64,000 nt of DNA, from the NCBI RefSeq assembly GCF_963259705.1, contig NC_081842.1, positions 62,136,787-62,200,786 on the forward strand, written 5' to 3'. Source of the DNA: Myotis daubentonii (taxonomy: Eukaryota > Chordata > Mammalia > Chiroptera > Vespertilionidae). Below are positions 1 through 10,740 of the stretch, piece after piece (within the stretch, counting starts at the first letter, position 1; each line of letters starts with the position of its first letter). A model generated the notes under the pieces. It was not told the DNA's origin, searched no databases, and saw only the letters and a list, made by a program, of their open reading frames with translations. A program made the position numbers and the translations under genes.

Positions 1-329
1 GGCATTTCTGAAGTCTGTTTTCATTGGATTATTAAAAACCTGTTATTTGAAAGTCTTAACATGTTTTCTTCTCAGATCTGCAAATTGGCTCATATCTGGA
101 GATTCACTTTCTTTTCTTCTCTGGGGATCAGGGGTGACCATGATGGCTGTTTAGTCTGAATCACAGGGTTGAATTGCAGTCCTCACAGCCCCATGCTATT
201 GGTTTCTCCCAGAAAGACTAGCTTGTAGAGTTGATTTTATCATCCAGAAAGAATGAACTGATCTGACTTTCAGAAACCATTCAGTTAAATTTAGTTTGGT
301 GCCAGCACAGAAAATTCATATGTCACTCA
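1..329. other. Unique DNA, no feature recognised
   Basis: Moderately AT-rich sequence without a recognisable repeat, splice-flanked open frame or RNA gene. Confidence 0.5.
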
Positions 330-869
330 TTCACCCAACATTTATGGAATACCCACTGTGTGCCAGGGATTAAGACTATGTGTGAGGGATTGGAAATATA
401 ATTATCAATAGGGCAGATTCCTATTATCTGTATATCAAACCTCACCTTGAACATCTTAAACTTACCTAATGTTCTATGTCAGCTATCTACACTAATAAAA
501 GAGAAAAATGGTAATTGGCGTACGACGATACCCTTTTCATTGGCTAATCAGGGCTATATGCAAATTAACTGCCAACTAAGATTGGCAGTTAACTGCCAAC
601 AAGATGGCGGTTAATTTGCATATGTAGGCACAATGCAGGGAGGCGAAAGGGAAAGCAGGAAGAAGCCCCTTGCCACTGACAGTGATCGGAAACCCAGGGG
701 GGAGCTAAGAGCTGTGGGGCAGGGCAAAGGCGGCCCTGGGGCCGCCTTTGCCCTGCCCCCCCAGCCATGATCGGGGAATCAGGCGCCTTTTCCGCCCTGG
801 CCAGTGATAGCAGGAAGTAGGGGTGGAGCCAGCGATGGGAGCTGGACACGGTCGAAGCTGGCAGTCCCG

Positions 870-1670
870 GGAGCTAGGGGTCCCTTGCCTGGGCCTAAAG
901 CGGAGCCCACGATCGTGGGGCCGCTGCAGCTGCGGGTCCCCGCTGCCCGAGCCGGACGCCTGAGCCAGAGGCATTAGGCCTGGGCAGGGGCGGAGCCTGC
1001 AACCACGGGGAGCTGGGGGTCCCCTGCCCAGGCCTGACACCTCTGCCGGAGGCCTCAGGCCTGGTCAAGGGGCCGATCCGGTGATTGGTGATCGGAGGGT
1101 GATGAAGGTCAACTCCTCTGGCCGAGGCATCAGGCCTGGGCGGGGGGCTGAGCCAGGGTTTGGGGGGATATGATGGTCCCCTTGCCCAGGCCTGAAGCCT
1201 GGGCCAGAGGCATCAGGCTTGGGCGGGGGGTGGAGCAAGCGATCAGAGGGAGATGGGGGTCCCCTGCCCAGGCATGATTCCTGGGCCAGAGGCCTCAGGC
1301 CTGGGCGGGGCCAGAGCCAGTGATCAGGGGGAGATGGGGGTCCCCTGTCCAAGCCTGAAACCTCTGGCGGAGGCGTCAGGCCTGGGCAAGGGGCTGATCA
1401 GGTGATCAGAGGGTAATGGGGGTCTACGCCTCTGGCTGAGGCATCAGGCCTGGGCAAGGGGCAGAGCCAGCAATCGGAGGGGTCTGGGGGTCCCCTTCCC
1501 AGGCCTGATGCCTGGGCCAGAGGCATCAGGCCTGGGCTGGGGGCAGAACAGTGATGGGGGGAAATGAGGGTCCCCTGCCCAGGCCTGACACCTCTGTCAG
1601 AGGCGTCAGGCCTGGGCAAGGGGCTGGCTGATCCTGCGATTGGAGGGTGATGGGGGTCAACGCCTGAGGG
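870..1670 (+). repeat. GC-rich minisatellite, about 80-bp unit, inside Helitron
   Basis: Units start near GTCCCCTGCCCAGGCCTGA and continue through a CAGAGGCATCAGGCCTGGGC block and a GTGATCGGAGGGTGATGG-like tail. Unit starts near 1259, 1340, 1422, 1491 and 1571 give spacings of about 70-82 bp. Each unit contains inverted CCTGGGC/GCCCAGG pairs able to form short hairpins. The antisense open frames of 95-115 codons here are translations of the array, not genes. Confidence 0.8.
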
Positions 1671-1712
1671 CTCCCAGTATGTGAGAGGGGGCAGGCTGGG
1701 CTGAGGGACACT

Positions 1713-1740
1713 CCCCCCCCCCCCACACACACACACCCAG
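1713..1740 (+). repeat. Poly-C / CA tract next to Helitron 3' hairpin
   Basis: A run of C residues merges into ACACACAC just upstream of the terminal palindrome. A C-rich tract at the same place in other copies (45,058-45,073) suggests it belongs to the element. Confidence 0.8.
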
Positions 1741-1850
1741 TGCACGAATTTCGTGCACCGGGCCCCTAGTATCTCAATAAAATTGGAAAAAAATAAGACA
1801 TATTCCCTGATCGCAAGGAGTTAATGGTTTAAGAGGGATGGTTAATAGTT

Positions 1851-2319
1851 CATGGTTTAGTACTCTGTGTTCTAAAAGAAATACCATCTTCCTCCCCTAT
1901 CCTGCTACCTCCCACCCCTCAAACAAGCTCTGGAGACATGGTTGGCTTAATGAATATGCAATGTTTATAAAGTTGTGATCTCAGTAGTGTAGCACTGGTC
2001 CCAGAGTAGTTTTGCATTTTTAAAATCAAGACCTGGAGGTACATTCTGATATTTATGCTATGTCTTTCTTAAACATTAAATGTCCTTGCAAATTCTACTG
2101 GAATGTTTTATTCTATTTTATTTTTGGATCCCCCAAACTTGGAGTCTCTTACTCTTTAATAATCCAAACTCTCCATCTACCCTATCCTGAGAATGCCCCC
2201 TTGTTTATTCAGTACCCCTCTCCCCTTCTCCTTTGTGCCTGGGTAATTGTACTTACTTTCCTGATTGCTTTTCTTGTGATAACCATATACTTGAGGAGAG
2301 GACTTAGAGTCCACAAAAA
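1851..2319. other. No feature recognised
   Basis: Unique-looking AT-rich DNA. A 109-codon frame (2060-2389, plus) with a hydrophobic middle has no supporting start context, homology or coding bias and runs into L1 sequence; I treat it as chance. Confidence 0.4.
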
Positions 2320-3098
2320 ATCACAGGGTTATGGACTTGAAGGAAGGGACCTGGGTATAGCTAAAAAGGACAACATGAGGGATTCTTGAGGGGATGGAAA
2401 TGTTTGGTATCTTGACTGCATCAATGTCAATGTCTATGTCCTGGTTGTGATATTGTACTATAGTTCTGAAAGATACTACAATTGAGGAAATGGGTAAAAA
2501 ACACATGGGATCTCCCTGTATTATTTCTTAAAATTGCATGCGAATCTACAATTATCACAAAATTATAAGTTTAATAAAGAAGCAAATATTATCTCTCCAT
2601 TATAGTGCTATTTATAATGGAAAAATTTGAAGCAATCTAATTGTCCAAAAATGAGGGATATTAAATTAAATTATATTCATAATGGAACATTATGAAACCT
2701 CCTAAATAATTTTAAGTAAGCATTTTAAATGATGTTAGAGTGTTTTACTATAATGTGAAGTAAAAGAGCAGTATGCAAAATTGTTTATACCTTATGATCT
2801 CAACCATGTTTAAAATTTGCATTAACAAAACTAGAAGACATAGTACTAGTGCATAAGCAGAAAGTACAGGAATAGAGGCACATACATATGGAAATGTAGA
2901 ATATGATAAAGATGTCATCTCAAAACACTGGAGCAAAGATGGACTTTTACATAAATGATGCTGAAACTACTTGTAGCCATTTTGAAAAAGATTAATTAGG
3001 CCTGTACCTCACACTGCGAGTAAGAATAAACTCCAAATGGTTTAGAGATCTAAATGCAAAACTTGAAATCATACAAGTAGTAGAAGAAACATAATCTT
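2320..3098 (+). mobile_element. Old L1M fragments (ORF2 end / 3' UTR type)
   Basis: 2380-2580 reads like an ancient L1 3' end (GGGGATGGAAATGTTTGGTA, later ATTATTTCTTAAAATTGCATG, then an A-rich end). About 2590-3095 resembles the L1 ORF2 C-terminal coding region (TAAACTCCAAATGGTTTAGA, GATCTAAATGCAAAACTTGA). Both are in plus orientation and heavily mutated; no frame survives. The order of parts suggests two L1 pieces or rearrangement. Confidence 0.6.
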
Positions 3099-3420
3099 AA
3101 TCAACAAGTCAACACCAATGAGGTAATCTGCCATGTGGGCCCTCTCCATCCCCTATGGAAAGCAATCTGGTGTAATAAAAATCCTTGCTATTTTCTTCCC
3201 CACCAAAAGATGTTCCAGGCCCCAAGTAATTCTTTCTTTTGTTAGTAGCTCCCTTGCCCCACCCTTCTTCCTATAAAACCTTCCATTTTGTATGACCCCT
3301 GGAGTTGTTAGATGGGATGCTGCCTGATTCATGAATCTTTTAATAAAGCCAATTATATCTCTGAATTTAGTAAATTTGATTTTGTTTTTTAATAGGTTAT
3401 ATAACCCATAGAATAAATAA
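3099..3420 (+). mobile_element. Solo LTR-like fragment of an old endogenous retrovirus
   Basis: The signature is an LTR 3' half: a CCTATAAAACCTTCCATTTT TATA-like box, then GATGGGATGCTGCCTGATTC, then an AATAAA poly(A) signal in CTTTTAATAAAGCCAATTAT. Neighbouring sequence on both sides is L1, so it may have inserted into the L1. No viral genes are adjacent. Exact LTR family not determined. Confidence 0.5.
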
Positions 3421-4200
3421 ATATCATTGAATTGCACTCATCCAAAATCTGTAATTGAATATGTAGATAATCGTGGGGAAGTGATAGGTCTTCCTTACAG
3501 AAGAATTCCCATTAATACATATAGAAGGAATGAGGAGAGAAATGGCCATTGGGCAGATACAACAACAATAATGATTTTTGCAGGCAAAACCACTACTAGA
3601 TGTTACTATCATTGGATCAAAGTTTGAGAGGAAACAGGATATTAGCAGTCTCAGAGTATCTTACCCAAAATATCAATTACAAAGAGGGAAATAATAACTA
3701 CAGTGAAGAAATCCAACAAACACCACCTTGGCTAAATGCTCAAGATAAACACCAGTAATCTGATCTATCATGTACTCTCTGTACTCAGAAGGACACAGCA
3801 TCACTTCTGAGGTGTTATTTTAAGATTTGCAGAGCCTCAATCTATTAATCAGGTAATACTAGACAAACCCAAATGGAGAGACATTCTGATCAAAAGTTCT
3901 TAGGTCACACAAGACAGGTGAAGACTGAGGAACTGTCATAGTTTGGAGGAGACTAAGGAAATACCACAACTAAATGCAATGTTCATCCTTGATTAGAGAA
4001 AGGACAATAGGGAATAAATTGGTAAAGTTAAAATAAGGTCTATAGTTTCACTGATGGTATAGTACCAATGTTAATTTCCTGATTTGATCATTTCATTAGA
4101 TTATGTAAATTGTTAATATTAAGGTATACAAGAATACTTTGTACTATTTTTTCAGCTCTTCTGAAAGCCTAAAATTGTTTCAAAATAAAACATAAAAAAA
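3421..4200 (+). mobile_element. L1M 3' UTR fragment
   Basis: Resembles an ancient L1M 3' UTR: GAAGTGATAGGTCTTCCTTA, GAGAGAAATGGCCATTGGGC, ACTAAATGCAATGTTCATCC, and the end AAAATTGTTTCAAAATAAAA. Likely the continuation of the L1 at 2590-3098, separated by the LTR-like insert. Noncoding. Confidence 0.6.
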
Positions 4201-5110
4201 TATTCAAAGAAAATAAGACAGAATGTAAACAGTGTTATTTTTTTGGGTAATACTATTATAGATTTATTTATTGACTACATTTTTGTATTTTTCAATTTTA
4301 TGTACTATTTGAAAATATAAAATATTTCAAATGTATTGAGAGTAGAAAGAATACATTCGATAACTACAATACTACTGGGATTTAATGATATAAATATTTT
4401 CCATATTTACTTTAGTATTTTTTAAGGATATAAAATGTTTCAGAGACATTTGAAGAGCTTCTTTCTCATTTTTACCCACATTATATATATATCTACATAT
4501 CTATCTACACACAAACAATGTTAAACATTGCTGGGTGTATTTTTGAATATACAAATAGTATAATATAAAAAATGTACAAATCCTTCTACAACCATTTCAT
4601 TCAACATTGCTTTAAAAAGTAGTTCATGCTCTATTCATTTTAAATGCTATATAGTGTTCCCTTGCATCGTTGTATGCATTTAACCATTCTTGTATTGAAA
4701 GAACTTGCTTTTTCTCCCTCCTCCCATTATTACTATAAATAATGTTCTGATTACATTGTGGACAAAACTTCTTGTGAACCTGTGTGCAAGTTTCTATAAT
4801 AAACCTCATAAAAGTGGAAATTCTGGGTTGTACATTATTTGCATCTTGTGCAGGATTAAATGTTTCCCAATTTCCCTCCAAAGTGGCTAAACCCATCTGC
4901 ACTTCCGCTATCAGTGTGTGAGTCCCCATTTCTCCACATTCTTTCCAACACTTCTATCATTAGACTTTTAAAATTTGCCAGCCTGATCAGTGTGGAATGG
5001 TATTTCATTTTTGTTTTAATTTGCATTTTCCTGCTTAGTAATGAGGTTGAACATCTTTTCATGTTGCCCTTGGTCACTTGTGTTTCCTTTCTGGAAATTA
5101 CTTTTCATAG
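4201..5110 (-). mobile_element. Old L1M fragment, antisense
   Basis: Antisense to L1 ORF2 C-terminal/3' region. Recognisable pieces are AACATTGCTTTAAAAAGTAG, AAAGTGGAAATTCTGGGTTG, TTTCCCAATTTCCCTCCAAA and AATTTGCATTTTCCTGCTTA, which match the familiar order of an antisense L1 3' end. Frames of 73-101 codons on both strands here are relics or chance. Confidence 0.6.
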
Positions 5111-5398
5111 CTAAGTTTTTACTATAACTCCCTATGTACTGATCATGAAGAATGGCATCACAAATGATGCAATGCTTGATTACACTGGCTGAGATATAAT
5201 ATCCACAGTCATAGAGAGCTGTGTTTTGTTCCAGATATCTGTCCAGAGAATGGTATTGAGAATGGTTAAGAATTGAAATCATGAAATATGAGCAATGGTT
5301 GCATCAATAGGGAATGTTTCCCCTGAAGTAGTATCTTAGGAGGGATGTGACAGCTGTTTAAAAGAAATCAAAAAGTTTAGGGAGGTAGAAGGTTTATA

Positions 5399-5904
5399 CA
5401 GTAGTCCCCTTTTATCTGTGTTTCATTTCCATGGTTTCAGTGACCAGCAGTCAACCTTGGTCCAAAAATATTGAATGGAAAATTCCAGAAATCAATAATT
5501 CATAGTTTTAAGTTGCATGCTGTTCTAACTAGTGTGATGAAATCTTGTGCTGTCCCACCCAGGAAATGAATCATCCCTTTGTCCAGCATCTGGGCCTTGT
5601 CAGTTACGCTCCCTGTTCCCTAGTCACTTAGTAGCCACCTTGATCATCAGATTAGTTGCACTAGATATTATAGAGCTTGTGTTCAAGTAACCCTTATTTT
5701 GCTTAATAATGACACCAAAGCACGACAGTAATGTGATGCTGAATTTGGATATGCCAAAGAGAAGCTGTAAAGTGTGTCCTTTAAGTGAAAAATGTATGCA
5801 TGTATAGGATAAAGCAGTATATATAGGGTTTGATACTGTCTGCGGTTTCAGGCATCTACAGGAGTTCTTGGAAGGTGTCGCTTGCACATAAGGGAGAACT
5901 ACTG
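5399..5904 (+). mobile_element. TcMar-Tigger element, internally deleted
   Basis: Terminal inverted repeats begin CAGTAGTCCCC and end GGGAGAACTACTG, flanked by TA on both sides (5397-5398 and 5905-5906), as expected for Tc1/mariner superfamily insertion. The interior contains ACCTTGGTCCAAAAATATTG and ATGAATCATCCCTTTGTCCA, then a stub matching the N-terminus of a Tigger transposase (near 5710, residues DMPKRSCKVCPLSEK). It then jumps to the 3' end. At 506 bp against about 2.4 kb or more for a full element it is an internally deleted fossil. Confidence 0.8.
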
Positions 5905-5906
5905 TA

Positions 5907-8280
5907 TGTATTAATATTGTTTCAGGTGAGCTAAGGCCAGTGGTAGGAATTTTGAAGAAGCATATTTGAACTTAAGGTCAAGGTGACTTGTGTTTTTATT
6001 TTTTAAGCAATTAGATTTATTCTGAGATGGAATGGGTTACCTGATCCCTGAGCATGTTTAAGCTGTTCGTGGGCCCCTGTGAATGTAGTTACAGAGATTC
6101 CTCTGTAGGCAAGGTCCCTGAATGAATAATCTCTACTCCAACTCACAAATCCATGTTCTATATATTAAACGATTCCTAGAATAAAGTTCCAGGAAATCCA
6201 CAGAGAGTCATTTTTAGAGTTCATACTAGGTGAAAACATTGCTTGAGTTAGAGGTGAAGCCATCTAGTTTTTCTAAAATTCCTCAGCTAAACAAATAAGC
6301 CTAAATTGGCTAACCCAAAGTGCAGCATCAACTCCAAGTTCAAACTTGATTTTTATTATGGCACTTCACCCGCACCCTATTCCTACTTCTCCTCTGGGTG
6401 GCACTCTAATATATGCATTAGCTACCTCCTGTAGATATCCACTGGTACCATTTTATCTTTCATCTGAAAGATGGGAAAGCATAAGAGATAAATGATAAAT
6501 GGATATCCCACTAGGGAAAGGAGAAAGTTATAACATTAGACAGAGTGTCAAGAGTTGTTTTGGAGCAACTAAAGGACCCTTTGTAAATGGACTTGGGGTA
6601 CAATGGGAGGAATTTTAATTAGAGGGAGAAATTTTTATAGATTTTCAAAACACATTGAGTGTTTTCTGGAAGCTGAGGAGTCCTTTCTGAAGCCACTTAG
6701 ACAGACTGACTTTGGGTTAGAGTTTAGATGCTGTCTTCCTGGAAACACACTCTTTGCTGGGATGACCCCTGACAGACCCTAAGTGGCCTTGAACACTCGA
6801 AGGTCCTGTTATGTTCTGAGGATCACAAGTGTTTCCCCTGACTACCCCATTTAGGACTTTAACTAAAGGGCCCCAGGCCAGTCACTCTCCACTGACTGTC
6901 CATCTGCTATTGTGCACAAAGTCGTCCACAGAGTCCCATAGGCTCCCCAATGCCCTGCTGTGCTATTGGGTCCTGTATTCTAGTATTTCCTCTCCTGGGC
7001 CAGGTGGAGGTGGGTCCAGGTTGGTGTTTGGACTGCTGGCTTTCTCTCATGCCTTGGGAATTGGCGATGGTGCCTGGTGCACTTGTGTCAGACAGATTTT
7101 ACAGCCACTGATTATTCATTTCTCCCCTCTGGCAAGAAGCCTTTGGAGGCAGAGGAGGGCAGAATACAGTGTGGGCAGTTTTCTATCCTCTCCCTAAATG
7201 TGACCCTCATTCTCTCTTCCTTTAGAAAAAACTTTCTCGTGGACTCCTGCCAGGAAAGTTGACATCCCTGGCCTTCCCGATAGGCCCAGATCGGCCAGGA
7301 TGCTCGTATGAGCGCAGTGTAGGCTTCTGGGGAGAGTGCCTACTCCCTAGGGGCTCCTCAAAAGGGTAAGATGGCATGAGTTTTGTGGACATATTATTCT
7401 CGCTTCAGGACACATAAAATAGTTGAAGGGAGATGCCCAGAGGGGAAAAAAGAAGTAGGAACCAGCTGAGAAGAAATATACAAGAATACGAATGCCAACA
7501 CTAAGAGGACTGGGAAATTAAAGGGATTGAGTGAAGGGTAAAAAAGTTGAAAATTTATGTAAATACAAAGAATCAAAAGAAGGCTTTGAAAAAGAGATTA
7601 ACATAATTATGGTTCTGAGAGGGTAGAATTTTGGCTAGATCATTAGTTTGGAGTCCTTGGTAGCAGAAAGTGTGGAAGCTCAGAGGAAGTTTGCTGAATA
7701 AATCACCTGGAGTCGACTGGATCCTACATGTCTGCTCTGCCTTGTTCATAGCACATGCTCTCTCTCCTGTAGGGTGCACTTGGCGTGCTAGGAATGGGAG
7801 CTCCGAAAGACCCAAAATGTTCAGGGCACCGATATTTGAGCATCTGCCTTATTTTCTCCTGAAAAACCCAGAAGAGCATTTTGCCATTTATAATGATTCC
7901 AAACATTTGAAGAAAGCAGTTTATACTAGTAAATGGAAAGGAGACCAGGAAACTGGGGACTCAGAAGGGTAATTATAGAGAAAAATGCTAATCGCCTGTA
8001 AGCAGCCATAGTGATTTGCAGAAAGCTTGGTTGCCTTCTGGATTTCTGAGCTGATTGTGGCCTGGGTGTACACTGGGCCAGATTCTGATTTCAAACAATC
8101 TGTCCTAACTTCAAACCCTATCAGACAATAGAAGCCTTGCCTTTTGGAGGCCACATGATAACATTTTAGAGGAATCTGAGAAAGGCATTGCTGTCCGACA
8201 GTACTTCCCCCAGTGGATCAACAAATGCCACAACAGAGGAGAACCCTACAGAGCATCCAGACGAGTGATCTCCAACCTCA
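5907..8280. other. Unique DNA without recognised gene
   Basis: No interspersed repeat recognised over most of this 2.4-kb block. Open frames at 6829-7197 (122 codons, plus) and 7670-7972 (100 codons, plus) lack splice-site context and family motifs, so neither is called. The 6,700-7,350 part is relatively GC-rich. Confidence 0.4.
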
Positions 8281-8282
8281 GA

Positions 8283-8395
8283 CTCTGGCATTTGAAGCAG
8301 GATAGGTGCCCCCTAGTCACTGTGACATTAAAAAATGTTCACATTTCTGTAATGCCCCCTGGGAGAGTTTGTGCACGTGGTTAAAAACCCACACA
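8283..8395 (-). mobile_element. hAT-Charlie-type MER fragment
   Basis: Contains GATAGGTGCCCCCTAGTCAC and TTTCTGTAATGCCCCCTGGG, the layout of a common mammalian non-autonomous hAT element. Ends are degraded and no 8-bp target duplication is visible. Strand and subfamily uncertain. Confidence 0.4.
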
Positions 8396-8397
8396 GT

Positions 8398-8515
8398 GCT
8401 AATTCAATCTCTTTATTTTATAGATGAGGAAATGGAAGTCCAAAGAGGTTAAGTGACTGGCCCAAGGTCACACAGTGTAGTAGCAGCAGAGCCAAACCCA
8501 GAAGGTATCTGCATG
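8398..8515 (-). mobile_element. MIR SINE fragment, antisense
   Basis: Shows the MIR core in antisense: TTTTATAGATGAGGAAATGG followed by AGAGGTTAAGTGACTGGCCC and AAGGTCACACAG. Ancient tRNA-derived SINE shared by mammals. Confidence 0.85.
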
Positions 8516-9329
8516 TATATCCTTCCATAGGGTGGAGCTGCACCCCACCCCTTCCATTCACTAACATAGAGCCATTTCTTTGGGATCAGGTTTTGCATTT
8601 CCAGTAGTCCCCACCCAGGTCAAATAGTACAAGGAAGTATGACATGACAAATCACCCTTGGGCTACTTTGGAGAAACCTAGAAATAACAGGACAGCAAAA
8701 TGTTGACAGGAAAGGAGTGTATGGAGTAGACAAGAGAGCAACTGAGGGCAAGGGGTGCTGCTCAGGAAGAACCCCAGAGAACGGACGGCCCCTTAGATGG
8801 TGCCGGGGCCGGGGTTAGCTTCAGGTACACCTCGTCTTCATGAAGCTGTGAGCGCAGTTCGTTGGATGCATCGTGATACAGCAGTGAGTCTGGCTACCAG
8901 ATGGGACTTGTGGATCAGTCTTTTGACTTTGGTTTATAGATCACCCCTCACAGAATTTATATCATGAATTCATCTTCGGGGCAAGTCTCTCTAGTACTCT
9001 TGTTCAGTCTGAATTTATTTCTGGCTTCTCAAACTCAGCCCACTTTAGGTCCAGAATTCTAGGCCGACTCTTCAACAAATCCCTTCTTGCCCTGCAGCAG
9101 GCAGTTTGGAGCCAGCACTCAGAGAAGCACATGCTTGGCTTTCAGCCAGAGCTGTGGCGGAGTCTCAGCGCTGTCCCTCCCCGAGCTGCTGGGACTTTGG
9201 GCACCTCTTAGCTTCTCCAAGACTCTGTTTCCTTCTCTGCCGGGAGCGGGTCCATCCTTGCTGTTTCAAGGGACCTGGCGTATATAGCATACTGTTCTTA
9301 ATATGTTTGCTCCCCTTAGCGCTGTGTGT
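8516..9329. other. No feature recognised
   Basis: Unique-looking sequence. The 66- and 99-codon overlapping plus frames near 9087-9405 have no recognised motif. Confidence 0.4.
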
Positions 9330-9995
9330 TTTAACCAAGGTCACCTCTCCGAGAAAGGTTGTTTCCCCAGGTAGGGATTTTTCCCTGAAGTTAGGGAGGG
9401 AATAAAACCCCTTAACTAAGTGCCAGGCGGGTAATTAATCACTTTAACTACGAATAATCATGCTGAAGCTACATAATCTTTACTCCCTGGAATGGAGATA
9501 AGAAACGCCCTAACCTTTGTAATAGAAATTGATAGGATTGAATCAACTGGTATAAATACAGATGTAACAAGACAGCAAGACACAGAACTCAGGAGACAGA
9601 ACTTAGAAGAGAGCCAAGAAGACAGAACCTACACAGAACCTACAGACAGAAGAACTTCGCTGGAGAGAACATGGCAAAAGATCCTGGACTGAACCTGACT
9701 ACAGAAATTGGCAAGAGAACCTGACTAGAACCTGGTGACCGAACCTGGCTGGAGATCTCAGACAGAACCAGTCTGGAGAACCTAGCTACAGAACCTGGCT
9801 ATGGTGATCACCTGAACGCTGCCTCCATGTCATTCCTTCTTCACCGACTCCGTCCACACCTTTGGGGACCCCTGGACCTGCTGGGGTTGGACCCCGGCAC
9901 TTCTCTGTAAAGTGGGGGAGCCAGCTGGTTTACATGGGGGAGTGTGCGTAATATAGTCGGCATCTAGTCGGTACCAAGTATTGGTGTCCTCCCCT
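9330..9995 (+). mobile_element. Probable bat endogenous-retrovirus LTR
   Basis: A compact region with LTR-like layout: an AT-rich upstream part, a TATAAATAC box near 9551, then a downstream segment of degenerate AGAACCTGGCT repeats (about 9600-9800) and a GC-rich tail ending near ACATGGGGGAGTGTGCGTAA. This resembles LTRs I associate with class II ERVs in bat genomes, but boundaries and target duplication could not be fixed. No viral coding sequence flanks it, so a solo LTR is the best guess. The 66-codon frame at 9492-9692 lies wholly inside it. Confidence 0.45.
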
Positions 9996-10740
9996 CTGCC
10001 TAATCACAAGTGATCTGGAATACAATTCCTCTTCCATTTCAAAATCCCTGTGGCTTTCCCAGTCTCCGCCTTGGCCAGTTTTCCTGTCGTTCTGTCACTT
10101 GTGAAGAGCCATTTTGTTTCATACACAGGATCTTCAGTGGCTTACGTACATGTTCAAGGGAGCTCAGCTTGTCACAGAGCTGCTTCGTTTCCCCATGGCC
10201 ACTAATCCTACAAGGTGCATTCTCACAAGGTGCTCAGAGGCCACTGCGGCTCCTTAAATCCCTGCACTCACAGATAACAACCACTCAGTTTACCTCCCAC
10301 ATTTACAGGACACTGCAACCAAATGGCTCAGCGTGTTCTGTTGTGGCAGGATGCACGGGAGAACGATCAGCCGGCACTCTGAGGGAGGAAAGTTAACCTT
10401 TATTTCATAGATCTGCTAGTCCAGGGGAATTCTGGATCCAAAGCCTGAACTGAACTCGTGGGGAGGCTCTGACCTATATGTGACCTATATATCTCCTCCT
10501 ATGACGGGCCCCTGAGGGTCCCTGCAATTCCACCCAAGTCAGTCTTGCGGCGGCGGGGGTGGGGGTGGGGGTGGATGGGTGCTGGGGGCATGCTTCGGAG
10601 CTCTACCCAAGTCAGCTGTGGCGGAACCCTGGGGTTAGGCTCTGCAGCTCCGCTTCAGTCAGGCAGAACGGGGAAGTAAGACTACAGTTTTAACCAGATA
10701 CTGAATTAGGTTGCAACCCGCCCTTCCCCCCCAGCCCTCC
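9996..10740 (-). mobile_element. Possible antisense LTR-like segment
   Basis: On the minus strand an AATAAA-type signal (reverse of CCTTTATTTCATAG at about 10399) is followed by a GC-rich segment. The plus strand also carries a G-rich run (GGGGGTGGGGGTGGGGGTGG near 10556). This could be an LTR in antisense or simply unique DNA; weak evidence only. The 128-codon frame at 10010-10396 is not supported as a gene. Confidence 0.25.

Larger units (their letters stand above)
486..1769 (+). mobile_element. HeliBat-like Helitron, non-autonomous, with internal minisatellite
   Basis: The 5' end begins TCTACACTAATAAAAGAG after an A (485). The 3' end has the palindrome TGCACGAATTTCGTGCA and terminates GGGCCCCTAG, followed by T (1770). 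This is the Helitron pattern: 5' TC, 3' CTAG with a hairpin about 10 nt inside the end, A|T target, no target duplication. No Rep or helicase coding is present, so it depends on an autonomous partner. Most of the body is a GC-rich tandem array. Flanks GTCAGCTA and TATCTCAATAAAATTGG rejoin into a plausible continuous older sequence. Confidence 0.88.
330..1850 (-). mobile_element. L2 LINE 3'-end fragment, split by later insertions
   Basis: The left part (330-422) reads as the reverse complement of the L2 3' end (CCCACTGTGTGCCAGGGATT, then a degraded middle). The right part (about 1793-1850) resumes with ATTCCCTGATCGCAAGGAGTT, matching the L2 stretch that reads ccctgccctcatggagctt in antisense. 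Between them lie a short retroposon-like A-rich end (about 440-485 plus 1770-1790, ending TCTCAATAAAATTGG) and, inside that, the Helitron at 486-1769. The L2 assignment is from memory and divergence is high. Confidence 0.5.

Noticed and set aside
870..1670. CRISPR-array appearance of evenly spaced repeats (also 63,050-63,560)
   Set aside because: Units are contiguous minisatellite copies without unique spacers, in a mammalian genome.
2060..2389. 109-codon frame with a hydrophobic stretch resembling a membrane protein
   Set aside because: Runs into an L1 fragment at its 3' end, and the hydrophobic run comes from T-rich DNA.
6829..7197. 122-codon plus frame
   Set aside because: No domain motif, no splice-site context, and ordinary composition for a random frame in moderately GC-rich DNA.
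10010..10396. 128-codon plus frame
   Set aside because: No motif or exon structure; overlaps a possible antisense LTR segment.
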